A stretch of 64,000 bases of DNA from Pseudomonas syringae (GTDB lineage: Bacteria > Pseudomonadota > Gammaproteobacteria > Pseudomonadales > Pseudomonadaceae): assembly GCF_000737245.1 (NCBI RefSeq), contig NZ_JPQU01000035.1:1-64000 (forward strand), written 5' to 3'. The translations under genes were made by a program, and so were the position numbers. A model generated the notes under the pieces. That model saw only the letters and a program-made list of their open reading frames with translations. It was not told the DNA's origin and searched no databases. Positions 18,618 through 27,608 of the stretch are shown here, one piece after another (the first letter of the stretch is position 1; every line of letters starts with the position of its first letter).

Positions 18618-19211
18618 TTACAGACTGAAATCACCTTCCGCTGCGATCTGCGCCACAGTCTGGCGCGGACTTGGGGCTTCGCGGCCTTGCAGGTATTCCG
18701 GCAAGGTTGATTTGTCGCCCAGCTTGCCGACCGCCACTGCCGCATGCAGTGAGTAACCTTCTGGAACATTCAATTCCTTGCGGGCCAGATCCTGATCGAA
18801 ACCGGCCATGCCGTGGGTGTGCCAGCCGCTCATGCTCGCTTGCAGAGCCAAATAACCCCAAGCGGAACCGGTGTCGAAGGTGTGCCACAGGGCAGGGCTT
18901 TCTTCGCTGGCGCCCGGTGCTGTGAACGTGGTCTTGGAGATCACGATCACCAGCGCCGAGGCGTGCTGTGCCCAGCTACGGTTGAACTCGTTGAGCAGGC
19001 CCAGATAACGCTCCCAGCTTGGCGTGTCACGACGTGCATACAGAAACCGCCAAGGCTGCGAGTTATACGCCGAGGGTGCCCAGCGGGCGGCTTCGAAGAA
19101 GCTCAGCAGGGTTTCTTCGGGGATAATTTCGCCACTGAATGCGCGCGGCGACCAGCGTTCAGTGAACAGGGGATCGATAGGGTAATCGGCGATGCGAGGG
19201 TTAGTGCTCAT
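18618..19211 (-). CDS. Nitroreductase-family flavoprotein
   Basis: A 197-residue protein of the FMN-dependent nitroreductase family, with the N-terminal signature RWSPRAFSGE, the FMN-binding AARWAPSAYNSQPWRF and a glycine-rich C-terminal half. It likely reduces nitro or quinone compounds with NAD(P)H; the physiological substrate is unknown. The ATG at 19211 has AGGA upstream, whereas the 20 extra residues from 19271 look spurious. Confidence 0.88.
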   Translation of the reverse strand: MSTNPRIADYPIDPLFTERWSPRAFSGEIIPEETLLSFFEAARWAPSAYNSQPWRFLYARRDTPSWERYLGLLNEFNRSWAQHASALVIVISKTTFTAPGASEESPALWHTFDTGSAWGYLALQASMSGWHTHGMAGFDQDLARKELNVPEGYSLHAAVAVGKLGDKSTLPEYLQGREAPSPRQTVAQIAAEGDFSL

Positions 19212-19437
19212 GGGAATCCTGGAAGGCGAGAGGAGAGGACGCTCAAGCGGTGGGCCGTGGACGGCAGGCATCGCGGATGTCGTATAGCGTATCTGTGTAA
19301 AAGCAGCGGGCTAAAGCTACTGCGCCGTTCGTCTGATGACAAGCCTTGCGTACCGACAGTCGCCAGCGCTTGGCCCGCAGCCTTTGTGGCACTAGACTGG
19401 CGGCCTTTTCCATTCCTGATGCTGATTGCCCGAACCC

Positions 19438-19887
19438 ATGGCCGCTAAAGTCGAACCCTTCTGGAAACGCAAGACCCTCGCCCAACTCGACAGCGCTGAG
19501 TGGGAGTCCCTGTGTGATGGCTGTGGCCTGTGCTGCCTGCAAAAGCTTGAGGACGAGGACGATAACAGCGTTTATTACACGCGTATCGCCTGCAAACTGC
19601 TGGATCTCAAGACCTGTCAGTGCACCGATTACAGCAACCGCCGGGCCTCAGTGCCTGACTGCATCCAGCTCACCCCAGGCCAGGCCGAGGAATTCAAATG
19701 GTTGCCGCCGACCTGTGGCTATCGCTTGGTAAGCGAAGGCAAAGAATTGCCGCTTTGGCATCATCTGGTCTGCGGGGATCGGGACGCGGTGCATCAGGAG
19801 CGCATTTCCCAGTCCGGGCGTATGGTCAGCGAGAACGCTGTTGCCGAGGATGACTGGGAGGAGTACCTGATTTTTCGGGCGGGGTGA
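19438..19887 (+). CDS. YcgN-family cysteine-cluster protein
   Basis: A 149-residue member of the UPF0260/YcgN family, with CDGCGLCCL near the N terminus and later cysteines in [15 protein letters not shown] and PDCIQL that probably bind zinc or an iron-sulfur cluster. Function unknown. The start at 19438 matches the usual N terminus of the family, although its ribosome site is weak. Confidence 0.88.
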   Translation: MAAKVEPFWKRKTLAQLDSAEWESLCDGCGLCCLQKLEDEDDNSVYYTRIACKLLDLKTCQCTDYSNRRASVPDCIQLTPGQAEEFKWLPPTCGYRLVSEGKELPLWHHLVCGDRDAVHQERISQSGRMVSENAVAEDDWEEYLIFRAG

Positions 19888-19900
19888 AGCGTGCCGTGTC

Positions 19901-19988
19901 TGTTGGAGCGAGGCTTGCCCGCGAATGGGCAACTGAGTCTTTCAGGCACTCCGCGTCATCGTTCTTCGCGGGCGAGCCTCGCTCCAAC
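19901..19988. repeat. REP pair (GTTGGAGCGAGGCTTGCCCGCGAA type)
   Basis: Inverted copies of GGAGCGAGGCTTGCCCGCGA face each other between two convergent genes. The same family occurs at 57093-57182. Confidence 0.85.
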
Positions 19989-19996
19989 GGACCGTA

Positions 19997-20371
19997 TTAC
20001 AACCCGGTTTTCGGCTTGGTCAACGCTTCCAGGCCGTCGGTCAGTACTTCTTCGGTGGCGACTTCCGCTTTGGTTTTGAGCAGGCTCAGTTCATCACCAG
20101 CGCGTTTGATACGGGACTTGGCAATGTCCAGGTCGCTGCGGCTTTTTTCCAGAAGGCTCTTGGCTGAACAATGACCGGTGATGCCACGGGCCAATACTGC
20201 GCCGCCAATGGCCAGTTGAATCAGGCCGAAGAAACCACCACGACGCAGGCCCTTGCCCATCATCAGGACGCCGCCCGCCAGTGAGCCGACGCGCTCCCAG
20301 CCTTGCACGTTCTGTTGCGGCTCGCTGTGGAAAGGGGTGTCGATGCGTTCAACGATTGGGGTGTCGCTCAT
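19997..20371 (-). CDS. YgaP-like transmembrane-domain (DUF2892) protein
   Basis: This 124-residue protein has a central paired hydrophobic segment (about 28-65; GVLMMGKGLRRGG, then LIQLAIGGAVLARGITGHC) typical of DUF2892/YgaP membrane domains, and a charged helical C-terminal tail likely to form a coiled coil. No rhodanese domain is attached. GGAGAA precedes the ATG. Function unknown. Confidence 0.75.
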   Translation of the reverse strand: MSDTPIVERIDTPFHSEPQQNVQGWERVGSLAGGVLMMGKGLRRGGFFGLIQLAIGGAVLARGITGHCSAKSLLEKSRSDLDIAKSRIKRAGDELSLLKTKAEVATEEVLTDGLEALTKPKTGL

Positions 20372-20458
20372 GATCGTTCTCCATGATGAGATGAATTCGG
20401 TTCAGTAAGACTGACTGCCGCCGTCGCAAACTGTTCAATGCATTTCTTGATGGCTGTT

Positions 20459-20947
20459 TCAGGAATCGGGCTGTTCCCGGCCGAACTGCGGTCCCGAGCG
20501 GGTGTTGTTGCCTTTGGCCATGCGGTCGTAAAGCACCACGTTGACGGTGGCCGCCAGATTCATGCAGCCGGTGGTGGGGATGTACACCACGTCCTCGCAC
20601 CAGTCGCGGATCTCTTTGTCCAGGGAGCCGTCTTCTGGGCCGAAAATATAGATGGCCCGATCCGGGTGGGTGTATTCGGGCAGAGAGCGAGCGCCTTCGA
20701 CCAGTTCGACGGCCACCGGGATGCAGCCCAGAGGAATGATGCTTTTCAGGTCGTCGATGCCGATCAGAGGGATGTCCTGATGGATCTTCTTGGTATCCGT
20801 GACAAAGTCCCGGGCACGTTCGTAGCGTTTGCCGGTGTAAAACACTGAGGCCACGCCGTAACAACCGGCCGCACGCATCACGGAACCGACGTTTTCCGGA
20901 GACTTGGGATTGAACAGGCCGATGCAGGCGTAACGTTTGTTGGCCAC
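20459..20947 (-). CDS. SpoU/TrmH-family RNA 2'-O-methyltransferase
   Basis: A 162-residue single-domain SPOUT methyltransferase: FNPKSPENVGSVMRAA (motif 1), IYIFGPEDGSL (motif 2) and IPTTGCMNLAATVNVVLYD (motif 3) form the trefoil-knot SAM site. The start is a GTG at 20947. It lacks an extra RNA-binding domain, like TrmL. The RNA target cannot be assigned from sequence. Confidence 0.87.
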   Translation of the reverse strand: MANKRYACIGLFNPKSPENVGSVMRAAGCYGVASVFYTGKRYERARDFVTDTKKIHQDIPLIGIDDLKSIIPLGCIPVAVELVEGARSLPEYTHPDRAIYIFGPEDGSLDKEIRDWCEDVVYIPTTGCMNLAATVNVVLYDRMAKGNNTRSGPQFGREQPDS

Positions 20948-21000
20948 GGGGAAGTGCTCGCAGGGAAAAGCGGGCGATTATACGCACACCCCTGATCCGT

Positions 21001-21108
21001 TGTAGGAGCGCGCTTGCCCGCGATGGCGGTTTTACATTCGTCGGATGAGTGTTCTGACAGGTACAGAACGTCCTTCGGCCGTTATCGCGGGCAAGCGCGC
21101 TCCTACAG
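21001..21108. repeat. REP pair (GTAGGAGCGCGCTTGCCCGCGAT type)
   Basis: Two inverted copies of the GCGCGCTTGCCCGCGAT core separated by about 55 bp, between two minus-strand genes. The same family occurs at 27450-27539 and singly at 43-70. Confidence 0.85.
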
Positions 21109-21158
21109 ATAGAGCATTGAACCTGTGGGAGCGGTGTTACCAGCGGGCCACCGCAGTG

Positions 21159-21533
21159 TCAGTCGTCTTTTTTCATGAGACCAGCCAGCGCCGCAAACGG
21201 GTTGTGCGTGGCCTTGGCAGTTTTCGGGCTGCTGGTGGAGCTTTCCGAGAAGTACTGCTGGTCGGTATAGCGCGAGTGCTCGTTGTCGTGGCAGTACAGG
21301 CAGAGCAATTCCCAGTTGGAGCCATCCTGAGGATTGTTGTCGTGGTTGTGATCGCGGTGGTGCACGGTCAGCTCGCTCAGGCGTTTGCCGGCAAATTCAC
21401 GAGCGCAGCGGCCGCAGACGTGCGGATACATGCGCAGCGCCTTGTCGCGATAGCCCATTTCACGGTCGCGCTGGGCGTCGGCCAGGATGCGATCCAGCTT
21501 GGCGGTATGGGAGGGTGGGTTGGCCGTGCTCAT
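21159..21533 (-). CDS. yajD: YajD-family HNH nuclease
   Basis: A 124-residue protein with a His-Asn-His-type endonuclease fold: CGRC and CLYC pairs bind structural zinc, and the catalytic motif is HHRDHNHDNN. YajD is a small widespread HNH protein with no settled role. An AGGTGA ribosome site precedes the ATG. There is no phage context, so it is probably a core gene. Confidence 0.88.
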   Translation of the reverse strand: MSTANPPSHTAKLDRILADAQRDREMGYRDKALRMYPHVCGRCAREFAGKRLSELTVHHRDHNHDNNPQDGSNWELLCLYCHDNEHSRYTDQQYFSESSTSSPKTAKATHNPFAALAGLMKKDD

Positions 21534-21589
21534 GGGGTCACCTGTGTCATGTTCGGTTATTGGATCGATTCTAGCGCGTCACAGGCATC

Positions 21590-22276
21590 TCAGCCCTTGA
21601 GTTTTTCGGCGATCCAGATGGTGTGCCGCGTGCCCTTGTTGCCGTGGGCGAAAACCTGCACCTCTTCAGCCTTGAAACCGGCCTTGCGCAGCTTGTCGGA
21701 AAACTTCTGATCGGCACTGGCTGACCACACCGCCAGAATGCCCTTGGGGCGCAGCGCCTGAGCACAGGCGGCAAGACCTCCGGATGAGTACAGCCAACTG
21801 TTGGATTTTTGCGTCAGGCCTTCAGGGCCATTGTCGACGTCGAGCATGATTGCGTCGAAACCCTGTGGCTCGTTTTTCAGTACCTGCGCAACATCCTGCA
21901 CGATCACTTTGGCTCGCGGGTCCAGCAACGGGTTGCCGGATTTTTCACCCAGCGGGCCGCGATTCCACTCCACAACACCGGGCACCAGTTCGGCAACCAC
22001 AACCTCGCCGTTCTTGCCCAGATGTTTGAGTGCCGAAGCCAAGGTGAAGCCCATGCCCAGCCCGCCGATCAACACCCGCGGCTGCACGCGGTGAGCGACT
22101 TTCTTGCAGGGGATTTCCGCCAGCGCATCTTCGGAACCATGCATACGGGTGTTCATCAACTGGCCCCCGTCGCCGCCCTGAATCTTGATCACGAAGTCTT
22201 CGCCGTATTCGAACAGGCACAAGGCACCGCCGTTGTCAGGTATGGCTGTGGTGTCGAGCAGTACGAAACGTTTCAT
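21590..22276 (-). CDS. Spermidine synthase-like SAM-dependent protein
   Basis: A 228-residue class I Rossmann-fold protein related to the spermidine synthase catalytic core: LIGGLGMGFTLASAL (nucleotide loop), VVAELVPGVVEW, and MLDVDNGPEG. It lacks the usual N-terminal beta domain, so polyamine synthesis is uncertain and a methyltransferase role is possible. The ATG at 22276 gives the family start; 22357 would add 27 residues. It is divergent from the proline-rich protein gene. Confidence 0.78.
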   Translation of the reverse strand: MKRFVLLDTTAIPDNGGALCLFEYGEDFVIKIQGGDGGQLMNTRMHGSEDALAEIPCKKVAHRVQPRVLIGGLGMGFTLASALKHLGKNGEVVVAELVPGVVEWNRGPLGEKSGNPLLDPRAKVIVQDVAQVLKNEPQGFDAIMLDVDNGPEGLTQKSNSWLYSSGGLAACAQALRPKGILAVWSASADQKFSDKLRKAGFKAEEVQVFAHGNKGTRHTIWIAEKLKG

Positions 22277-22369
22277 GGATTTCTCGGGAAGTGGGCAGAT
22301 TTTTGACTGAACGTCCCACGCTTGGAGTAGCCTGAGCCGCAAATAATCGATTGGCACCGGAGGCCATTG

Positions 22370-22660
22370 ATGAAGCGCGCTATTCTAGCGGCGATTGCCG
22401 TGACGATGCTCTCGGTAAGTGTCGTGTATGCCGATAATCTGCAACCTGCAGCACCAGTGGCCGAACCGGGCTCACCTGGCACCGCAACGCCGACTCCGTA
22501 CCCGCAGGTTGCGCCACCGAGTATTCCCCGAGCGGGCAGCACTGAGGGCAATGGCCCGTTGCTGCCGAAGATCGAAATGCCCAGACCGCCGAAAGATCAG
22601 ACCTTGCCGGGACTAGAGACTTCCCCGCCCGCGACCCCTACGCCGCCAGCGGCCAAATAG
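22370..22660 (+). CDS. Small exported proline-rich protein
   Basis: This 96-residue protein has a signal peptide (about 1-21, cut near VYA) followed by a tail very rich in proline, alanine and threonine (APVAEPGSPG; PPATPTPPAAK), expected to be extended and disordered in the periplasm. A perfect GGAGG lies six bases before the ATG. No family was recognised. Confidence 0.7.
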   Translation: MKRAILAAIAVTMLSVSVVYADNLQPAAPVAEPGSPGTATPTPYPQVAPPSIPRAGSTEGNGPLLPKIEMPRPPKDQTLPGLETSPPATPTPPAAK

Positions 22661-22673
22661 GTGATGCGCTGGC

Positions 22674-23150
22674 TCAGACCTGCTGAGCGAGTAGCTGACC
22701 GTCAACCATCCGCAGGCGTTTGGACAGCGATGTTGCCAGGGCGCGGATGATTTTCGCCGCGACCCTTGGCGCCTCATCGAGCATCTTGTCGAGCGCGTCG
22801 CGTCCCAGATTCAACAGCTGACAATCGGTTGCCGCGAAGCAACTGGCCGAGCGACGTTCACCATCAAGCACCGCCATCTCGCCGAATGCCCGGCCCCGGC
22901 GCAGCACGGCGATTTCCACGGCCTGGCCGTCGGGGTTGAGCTTCTGCACCGAGACGCTGCCCAGATGGATGATGCACATGAACGCGCCCGGATCACCCTC
23001 ATTGAAGATCGCCTCGCCCTTAGCGACGGAGGCCATATTGAAATAGCCTGCTGCCGTCTGGAAGTCGGCGGGCAGCAGCGGGTCGAACAATCCGCAGTCC
23101 ATGAGCATGTCGCGGATTTCATTGTTCAGGTAAGACGCAGGTTCTGACAT
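22674..23150 (-). CDS. Stand-alone cyclic nucleotide-binding domain protein
   Basis: A 158-residue protein consisting of one Crp-type cNMP-binding beta roll (about 20-145) with the phosphate cassette FGEMAVLDGERRSAS, and no DNA-binding domain. It may be a c-AMP or c-di-GMP responsive adaptor. It lies just before the ptrB end, on the same strand. Confidence 0.83.
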   Translation of the reverse strand: MSEPASYLNNEIRDMLMDCGLFDPLLPADFQTAAGYFNMASVAKGEAIFNEGDPGAFMCIIHLGSVSVQKLNPDGQAVEIAVLRRGRAFGEMAVLDGERRSASCFAATDCQLLNLGRDALDKMLDEAPRVAAKIIRALATSLSKRLRMVDGQLLAQQV

Positions 23151-23253
23151 GGTTCAGTCTTGTCTGGGTATGGAATTTTTTTGTTAGCCCGGGGCCAGCC
23201 GTGATCAAGCGCCTGGCCCTTGCTGCTACTAAGACACGCATTTGACTTCGAGT

Positions 23254-25314
23254 TCATTGTGCCAGCTGCAATACCTTGAAGATAAATCCATATTCGAGTG
23301 CCACGTCACGCAGACCCTGGTAGCGACCGCTCATGCCACCATGGCCCGCGCCCAGCTCGGTTTTGAGCAAAAGCAGATGCTCGTCGGTCTTGTGGGCACG
23401 CAATTTGGCCACCCACTTGGCCGCTTCCCAGTACTGCACACGGCTGTCGTTGTAGCCGGCAATCACCAGCATCGCCGGGTAGGCCTGGGCGCTGACATTC
23501 TCGTAGGGGGCGTAGGCTTTGATTCGCTCAAACACCTCTGGCTCCTGAGGGTTGCCCCATTCGTCGTACTCGGTGACGGTCAGCGGCAGGTCGGGATCGA
23601 GCATGGTGTTGAGCACATCGACAAATGGCACTTCGGCAATCGCGGCCTTGAACAGCTCGGGACGCTGATTGAGCACCGCACCGATCAGCAAACCACCGGC
23701 GCTGCCACCGCTGATCACCAGCTGTTCGGCACTGGTGCGGTTTTCGGCGATCAGGTGTTCAGCGCAACTGATGAAGTCATCGAAGGTGTTCTGCTTGTTT
23801 TCCTGTTTGCCGTCGCGATACCAGGCTTCACCCAGCTCGCCGCCGCCGCGCACATGGGCGATTGCAAAAGCCACGCCGCGATCCAGCAGACTCAGGCGCG
23901 CATGGGAAAACCACGGATCAAGACTTTCGCCATAGGCCCCGTAACCATAGAGATACAGCGGCGTCGGTTGTCCGGCCAGCTCGCGCTTGACCACCAGGCT
24001 GATCGGCACTTGGGTGCCGTCCTTGGCGGTTGCCCATAAACGCTGGCTGACGTAGGCGTCGGCATCGAACGGGCCGAGTACCGGGGTTTCCTTGAGGACC
24101 GTCTGTTCACCGCTGGCCAGAATCAGTTGGCGCACCTGAGCCGGGCGATTCAAGGACTGGTAGCGCAGGCGGATCCGTTGGCTGTCGAACTCCAACGTGT
24201 CCTGCACGTAGAGGCTGTAAGCGGCATCCGGCAACTGCACCCGGTAAGCGGGCAAACCTTGCGGGCGAACTTCGATGATCGGCAAGCCGCCTTCGCGCAG
24301 GCTCAGGGTCAAGGCGCTGGCATTCAGGCTCAGGCCCTCGAGCATCACCGTGTCACTGTGAGGGATCAGCACCTGCCAGTCGTTACGCGTCGGGACGCCC
24401 GTGGCGGGTTGCGGCGCGTGATACAGGGCAAAGTTGATCCCGTCCTGATTGCTGCGGATCAGCCAGCTCCACACGGCGTCCACTTTGCCGTGGTCGATGG
24501 AATACTCATGCCCGGCAACCCGTGGCGCCATGCACACGAAGGCATGCTCCGGTTTATCGGCATCCAGCACCCAGGCTTCGCTGGTAGTTTTACTGTCCAG
24601 GCCGAGGATCAGCTGCTTTTCTGAGCTGCTGCGATAACAGTGCAGGAAGAAGCGGCCATCCGGCTCGTTGAACACCAGGTCGGCGGAGTCAGCGCCCAAG
24701 CGGTGGCGGTACAGCTTGTGCGGGCGATGGGTGTCGTCGAGCTCGCCAAAAAACAGGGTCTGGCTGTCATTGGCCCAGGTCATGCTGCCGTCACAGTCTT
24801 CAAACGGCAGGCTGCTGACCTGACCGCTACTCAGCTCTTTTACATACAGCTGATAAACCTCTTCGCCAGTGGTATCCAGGCTGTAGGCAAGGCGCTGGTG
24901 ATCCGGACTGATGCTGAACGCACCGAGGGAGAAAAAACCACCGGCCGCCAACACGTTAGGGTCAAGCAGGACCTCTTCGCGACTTTCATCGATGCTCAGC
25001 GAGTCGTCAGCCGGGCGCGGGCAGCGGTAGTGCCGGGCATACTCGTCACCTTCGGTGGTGCGGGTGTAGTACAGATAAGGCCCCCAGGGCGACGGCAGCG
25101 AGAGGTCGGTTTCGAGGATGCGGCCTTTGATTTCCTGGAACAGCGTCTCGCGCAAATCCTCCTGATCGGCCAGTTGCGCCTGCTGCCAGGCATTTTCTGC
25201 CTTGAGGTAGTCGAGCACTTCTTCAGTGTCGCGGTTCTGCAGCCAGGCATAAGGATCGGCGCCGTCGGCCTTGCGGGCAGTCGGGGCGGTGGAGCGTGAA
25301 TTCGATAAGGTCAT
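23254..25314 (-). CDS. ptrB: Oligopeptidase B (S9 prolyl oligopeptidase family)
   Basis: A 686-residue cytoplasmic serine peptidase cutting peptides after Lys or Arg. It has an N-terminal beta-propeller and a C-terminal alpha/beta-hydrolase domain with Ser538 (GGSAGG), Asp623 (YNDSR) and His658 (GAGHGG), each six residues after the E. coli enzyme (532, 617, 652). The open frame runs on to 26091, but the extra residues overlap other genes, so the ATG at 25314 is used. Confidence 0.95.
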   Translation of the reverse strand: MTLSNSRSTAPTARKADGADPYAWLQNRDTEEVLDYLKAENAWQQAQLADQEDLRETLFQEIKGRILETDLSLPSPWGPYLYYTRTTEGDEYARHYRCPRPADDSLSIDESREEVLLDPNVLAAGGFFSLGAFSISPDHQRLAYSLDTTGEEVYQLYVKELSSGQVSSLPFEDCDGSMTWANDSQTLFFGELDDTHRPHKLYRHRLGADSADLVFNEPDGRFFLHCYRSSSEKQLILGLDSKTTSEAWVLDADKPEHAFVCMAPRVAGHEYSIDHGKVDAVWSWLIRSNQDGINFALYHAPQPATGVPTRNDWQVLIPHSDTVMLEGLSLNASALTLSLREGGLPIIEVRPQGLPAYRVQLPDAAYSLYVQDTLEFDSQRIRLRYQSLNRPAQVRQLILASGEQTVLKETPVLGPFDADAYVSQRLWATAKDGTQVPISLVVKRELAGQPTPLYLYGYGAYGESLDPWFSHARLSLLDRGVAFAIAHVRGGGELGEAWYRDGKQENKQNTFDDFISCAEHLIAENRTSAEQLVISGGSAGGLLIGAVLNQRPELFKAAIAEVPFVDVLNTMLDPDLPLTVTEYDEWGNPQEPEVFERIKAYAPYENVSAQAYPAMLVIAGYNDSRVQYWEAAKWVAKLRAHKTDEHLLLLKTELGAGHGGMSGRYQGLRDVALEYGFIFKVLQLAQ

Positions 25315-25455
25315 GCTGGGCTCTCGAGGGGGGCGCTGGGTGACAGTCCATGACAGCAAAAAGCCGCTTGGCAGACTATTACTCAAGCCGGACAAGCCGG
25401 GTTGGCGAAAAGCCGTTATCATAAGCGCCTCTTTACCTGCCTTACCACGGACGTC

Positions 25456-25935
25456 ATGACCGAGAAAGATTTTCTTATCGCCTGGGGCCTTTATGCATTC
25501 GCTGCGTTGGGCTGTCTGCTGGTGTGGTTTCTGATGACCCGCTGGATGTGGCGATACCTGCGCGAACCCCTGTTGGTGATTGTTGGCGTGCTGCTCTTTA
25601 CGCCGACCGTGATCGATCCGGTGAAAGACACTTACGCTCCGGCAATTGCCGTCACAGCCCTTGATCTGCTGTTCAAGGTTGGCAGCAATGTCTGGCGGGC
25701 CGTCTCTGACCTGGCCATGTACGGCATGATTGCCCTGGGTGTTTATCTGCTGTTCGTACTGATCCGCTGGCCGATCGAAAAAAGCTGGAAGGCGCGCCGT
25801 CCGCAGACCCCCGCCGAGCCTGCCTCGGTGGAGTCCGACAGCGACGACGAACCTTTCGCCCCGCGTGACAGCTACACCGCCAAGCCAGCCGTAGCGGCGG
25901 CTGGCAGCCGATCCAGGGTCGAGCCACGTCTCTAG
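25456..25935 (+). CDS. Membrane protein of unknown function upstream of yafJ
   Basis: A 159-residue protein with three hydrophobic segments (about 8-28, 37-53, 85-105) and a polar C-terminal tail rich in Pro, Ser and acidic residues. The ATG at 25456 follows GGACG and lies divergent from ptrB. It precedes the yafJ gene by 43 bp and probably shares its transcript. I do not recognise a named family. Confidence 0.75.
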   Translation: MTEKDFLIAWGLYAFAALGCLLVWFLMTRWMWRYLREPLLVIVGVLLFTPTVIDPVKDTYAPAIAVTALDLLFKVGSNVWRAVSDLAMYGMIALGVYLLFVLIRWPIEKSWKARRPQTPAEPASVESDSDDEPFAPRDSYTAKPAVAAAGSRSRVEPRL

Positions 25936-25978
25936 CCTCTTTAGCGCCCAGGTGAACGTTTGCAAGCGAGAACCGAGC

Positions 25979-26752
25979 ATGTGTGAATTACTGGGCATGA
26001 GCGCCAATGTCCCGACTGACATCGTTTTCAGCTTCACCGGGCTGATGCAGCGCGGTGGGCGCACAGGTCCGCATCGTGATGGCTGGGGCATTGCCTTTTA
26101 CGAAGGACGTGGCCTGCGGTTGTTTCAGGATCCGGCCGCCAGCTGCGAGTCGGAAGTCGCGCAGCTGGTGCAGCGCTACCCCATCAAGAGCGAAGTGGTG
26201 ATCGGCCACATCCGTCAAGCCAATGTCGGCCGAGTCTGCCTGTCCAATACCCATCCCTTCGTGCGTGAACTCTGGGGCCGCAACTGGTGCTTCGCCCACA
26301 ACGGTCAGTTGGCTGACTTTGAACCACTGGCGACGTTCTATCGGCCGGTGGGGGATACCGACAGCGAGGCCGCGTTCTGCGATCTGCTCAATCAGGTCCG
26401 CGAGGCATTTCCCGAGCCGGTAGAAGTCGAAGAGTTGCTGCCCTCGCTCGTTGAAGCCTGCAGCAAATATCGCGGCAAGGGCGTTTTCAACTGCCTGCTC
26501 AGTGATGGCGACTGGTTGTTCTGTTTCTGCAGTACCAAGCTGGTGCAGATCACCCGGCGCGCACCGTTTGGTCCTGCGAGATTGAAAGATGTCGACGTGA
26601 TCGTCGACTTTCAGGCTGAAACAACCCCCAATGACGTGGTTACGGTGATCGCCACCGAAGCGTTGACCGAAGACGAAATCTGGAACGCCTATGAACCGGG
26701 GCAGTGGGGTCTGTGGCGCAAGGGTGAGTGTGTGGCCAAGGGTGGTGTTTGA
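25979..26752 (+). CDS. yafJ: Class II glutamine amidotransferase YafJ
   Basis: A 257-residue Ntn-type glutaminase domain: the nucleophile is Cys2 (start MCELLGM), with RQANVGRV and HNGQL as substrate-binding signatures. There is no synthase domain, as in the YafJ/Gat2 family, whose biological role is unclear. The start is fixed by the need for Cys2; an in-frame upstream start at 25952 would bury it. Confidence 0.9.
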   Translation: MCELLGMSANVPTDIVFSFTGLMQRGGRTGPHRDGWGIAFYEGRGLRLFQDPAASCESEVAQLVQRYPIKSEVVIGHIRQANVGRVCLSNTHPFVRELWGRNWCFAHNGQLADFEPLATFYRPVGDTDSEAAFCDLLNQVREAFPEPVEVEELLPSLVEACSKYRGKGVFNCLLSDGDWLFCFCSTKLVQITRRAPFGPARLKDVDVIVDFQAETTPNDVVTVIATEALTEDEIWNAYEPGQWGLWRKGECVAKGGV

Positions 26753-26772
26753 TCACATGACAGGCTGCCCCC

Positions 26773-26865
26773 TGTGGGAGCGAGCTTGCTCGCGAATACG
26801 GTGTCCCATCCCATGGAGATTTGTCGGATGTAACGGCCCTTTCGCGAGCAAGCTCGCTCCCACAG
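26773..26865. repeat. REP pair (GTGGGAGCGAGCTTGCTCGCGAA type)
   Basis: Inverted copies flank about 45 bp between yafJ and the DUF2937 gene. Arms match those at 3219-3310. Confidence 0.85.
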
Positions 26866-26898
26866 TGGTTGAGTTCTAATCCGGAAAGAGGGATCTAA

Positions 26899-27423
26899 AT
26901 GCTGCGAAGTTATCTGCGATTGGTCTTGTTCACGGCGGGCTTGTTGTTCGGGGTTCAGATACCGGGCTTTGTCAGCGACTATGGGAAACGCGTCGAAGCG
27001 CACCTGATTGAGGCACAGCAAAGCATCAAGGGCTATAACGCCACTGCTCAGCAGTTCTTCAAGGGTGATGTGCAGGCGCTGATCCAGCACTATCGCGAGA
27101 GCGAAGATCCGGTGTTCCGCAGCGATGCCGACAGCATCAACACGCTGCTGACCCGCGCTCAGGTGCTGCAACGTGAATGGCTCGCCATGCAAGGGCCCTG
27201 GTACAACCGGGCGTTGCACGTCGCTATCGCGGCGGATAGCGACATCCGTAAGGAAACCTGGAACGGCTACACGTGGCAGGTGCTTCTGGCCCCGGAAGTC
27301 ATCGCCTGGGGCATCGTCTGCGCGCTGCTGCTGGCGCTGCTGGTCGAAAGCTTCTTCCTGATGATCGGCTGGGTGGTCAACGGCGGACGGCGCAAGCCGA
27401 AGCTGGAGCGCGATTGGCGCTGA
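26899..27423 (+). CDS. DUF2937 membrane protein
   Basis: A 174-residue protein of the DUF2937 family: one N-terminal hydrophobic segment (about 6-26), a soluble helical middle, and a C-terminal membrane segment (about 134-158). AGAGGGA precedes the ATG. Function unknown. It stands between two REP pairs. Confidence 0.8.
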   Translation: MLRSYLRLVLFTAGLLFGVQIPGFVSDYGKRVEAHLIEAQQSIKGYNATAQQFFKGDVQALIQHYRESEDPVFRSDADSINTLLTRAQVLQREWLAMQGPWYNRALHVAIAADSDIRKETWNGYTWQVLLAPEVIAWGIVCALLLALLVESFFLMIGWVVNGGRRKPKLERDWR

Positions 27424-27449
27424 TCGCCGTCTGAATTGAAATGGTTTTT

Positions 27450-27539
27450 TGTAGGAGCGCGCTTGCCCGCGATGACGTCCGCGCAGGCGACAAATATGTT
27501 GGCGCTAAAATCTAATCGCGGGCAAGCGCTCTCCTACAG
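27450..27539. repeat. REP pair (GTAGGAGCGCGCTTGCCCGCGAT type)
   Basis: Inverted copies separated by about 45 bp between two convergent genes. The right arm has GCGCTCTCC in place of GCGCGCTCC. Confidence 0.85.
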
Positions 27540-27608
27540 GTACTGTGTTTGCCACGCGACAGCGCTTTATCAGTGACCCTGCGGCACCATCTACAGAAGA
27601 ACCTCTAA

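Noticed and set aside
19901..21108. Repeats considered as a CRISPR array
   Set aside because: They are inverted REP doublets separated by genes, not regularly spaced direct repeats, and there are no cas genes.
25315..26091. N-terminal extension of oligopeptidase B
   Set aside because: The open frame is a GC-rich artefact overlapping the membrane protein and yafJ genes on the other strand; the family start is at 25314.
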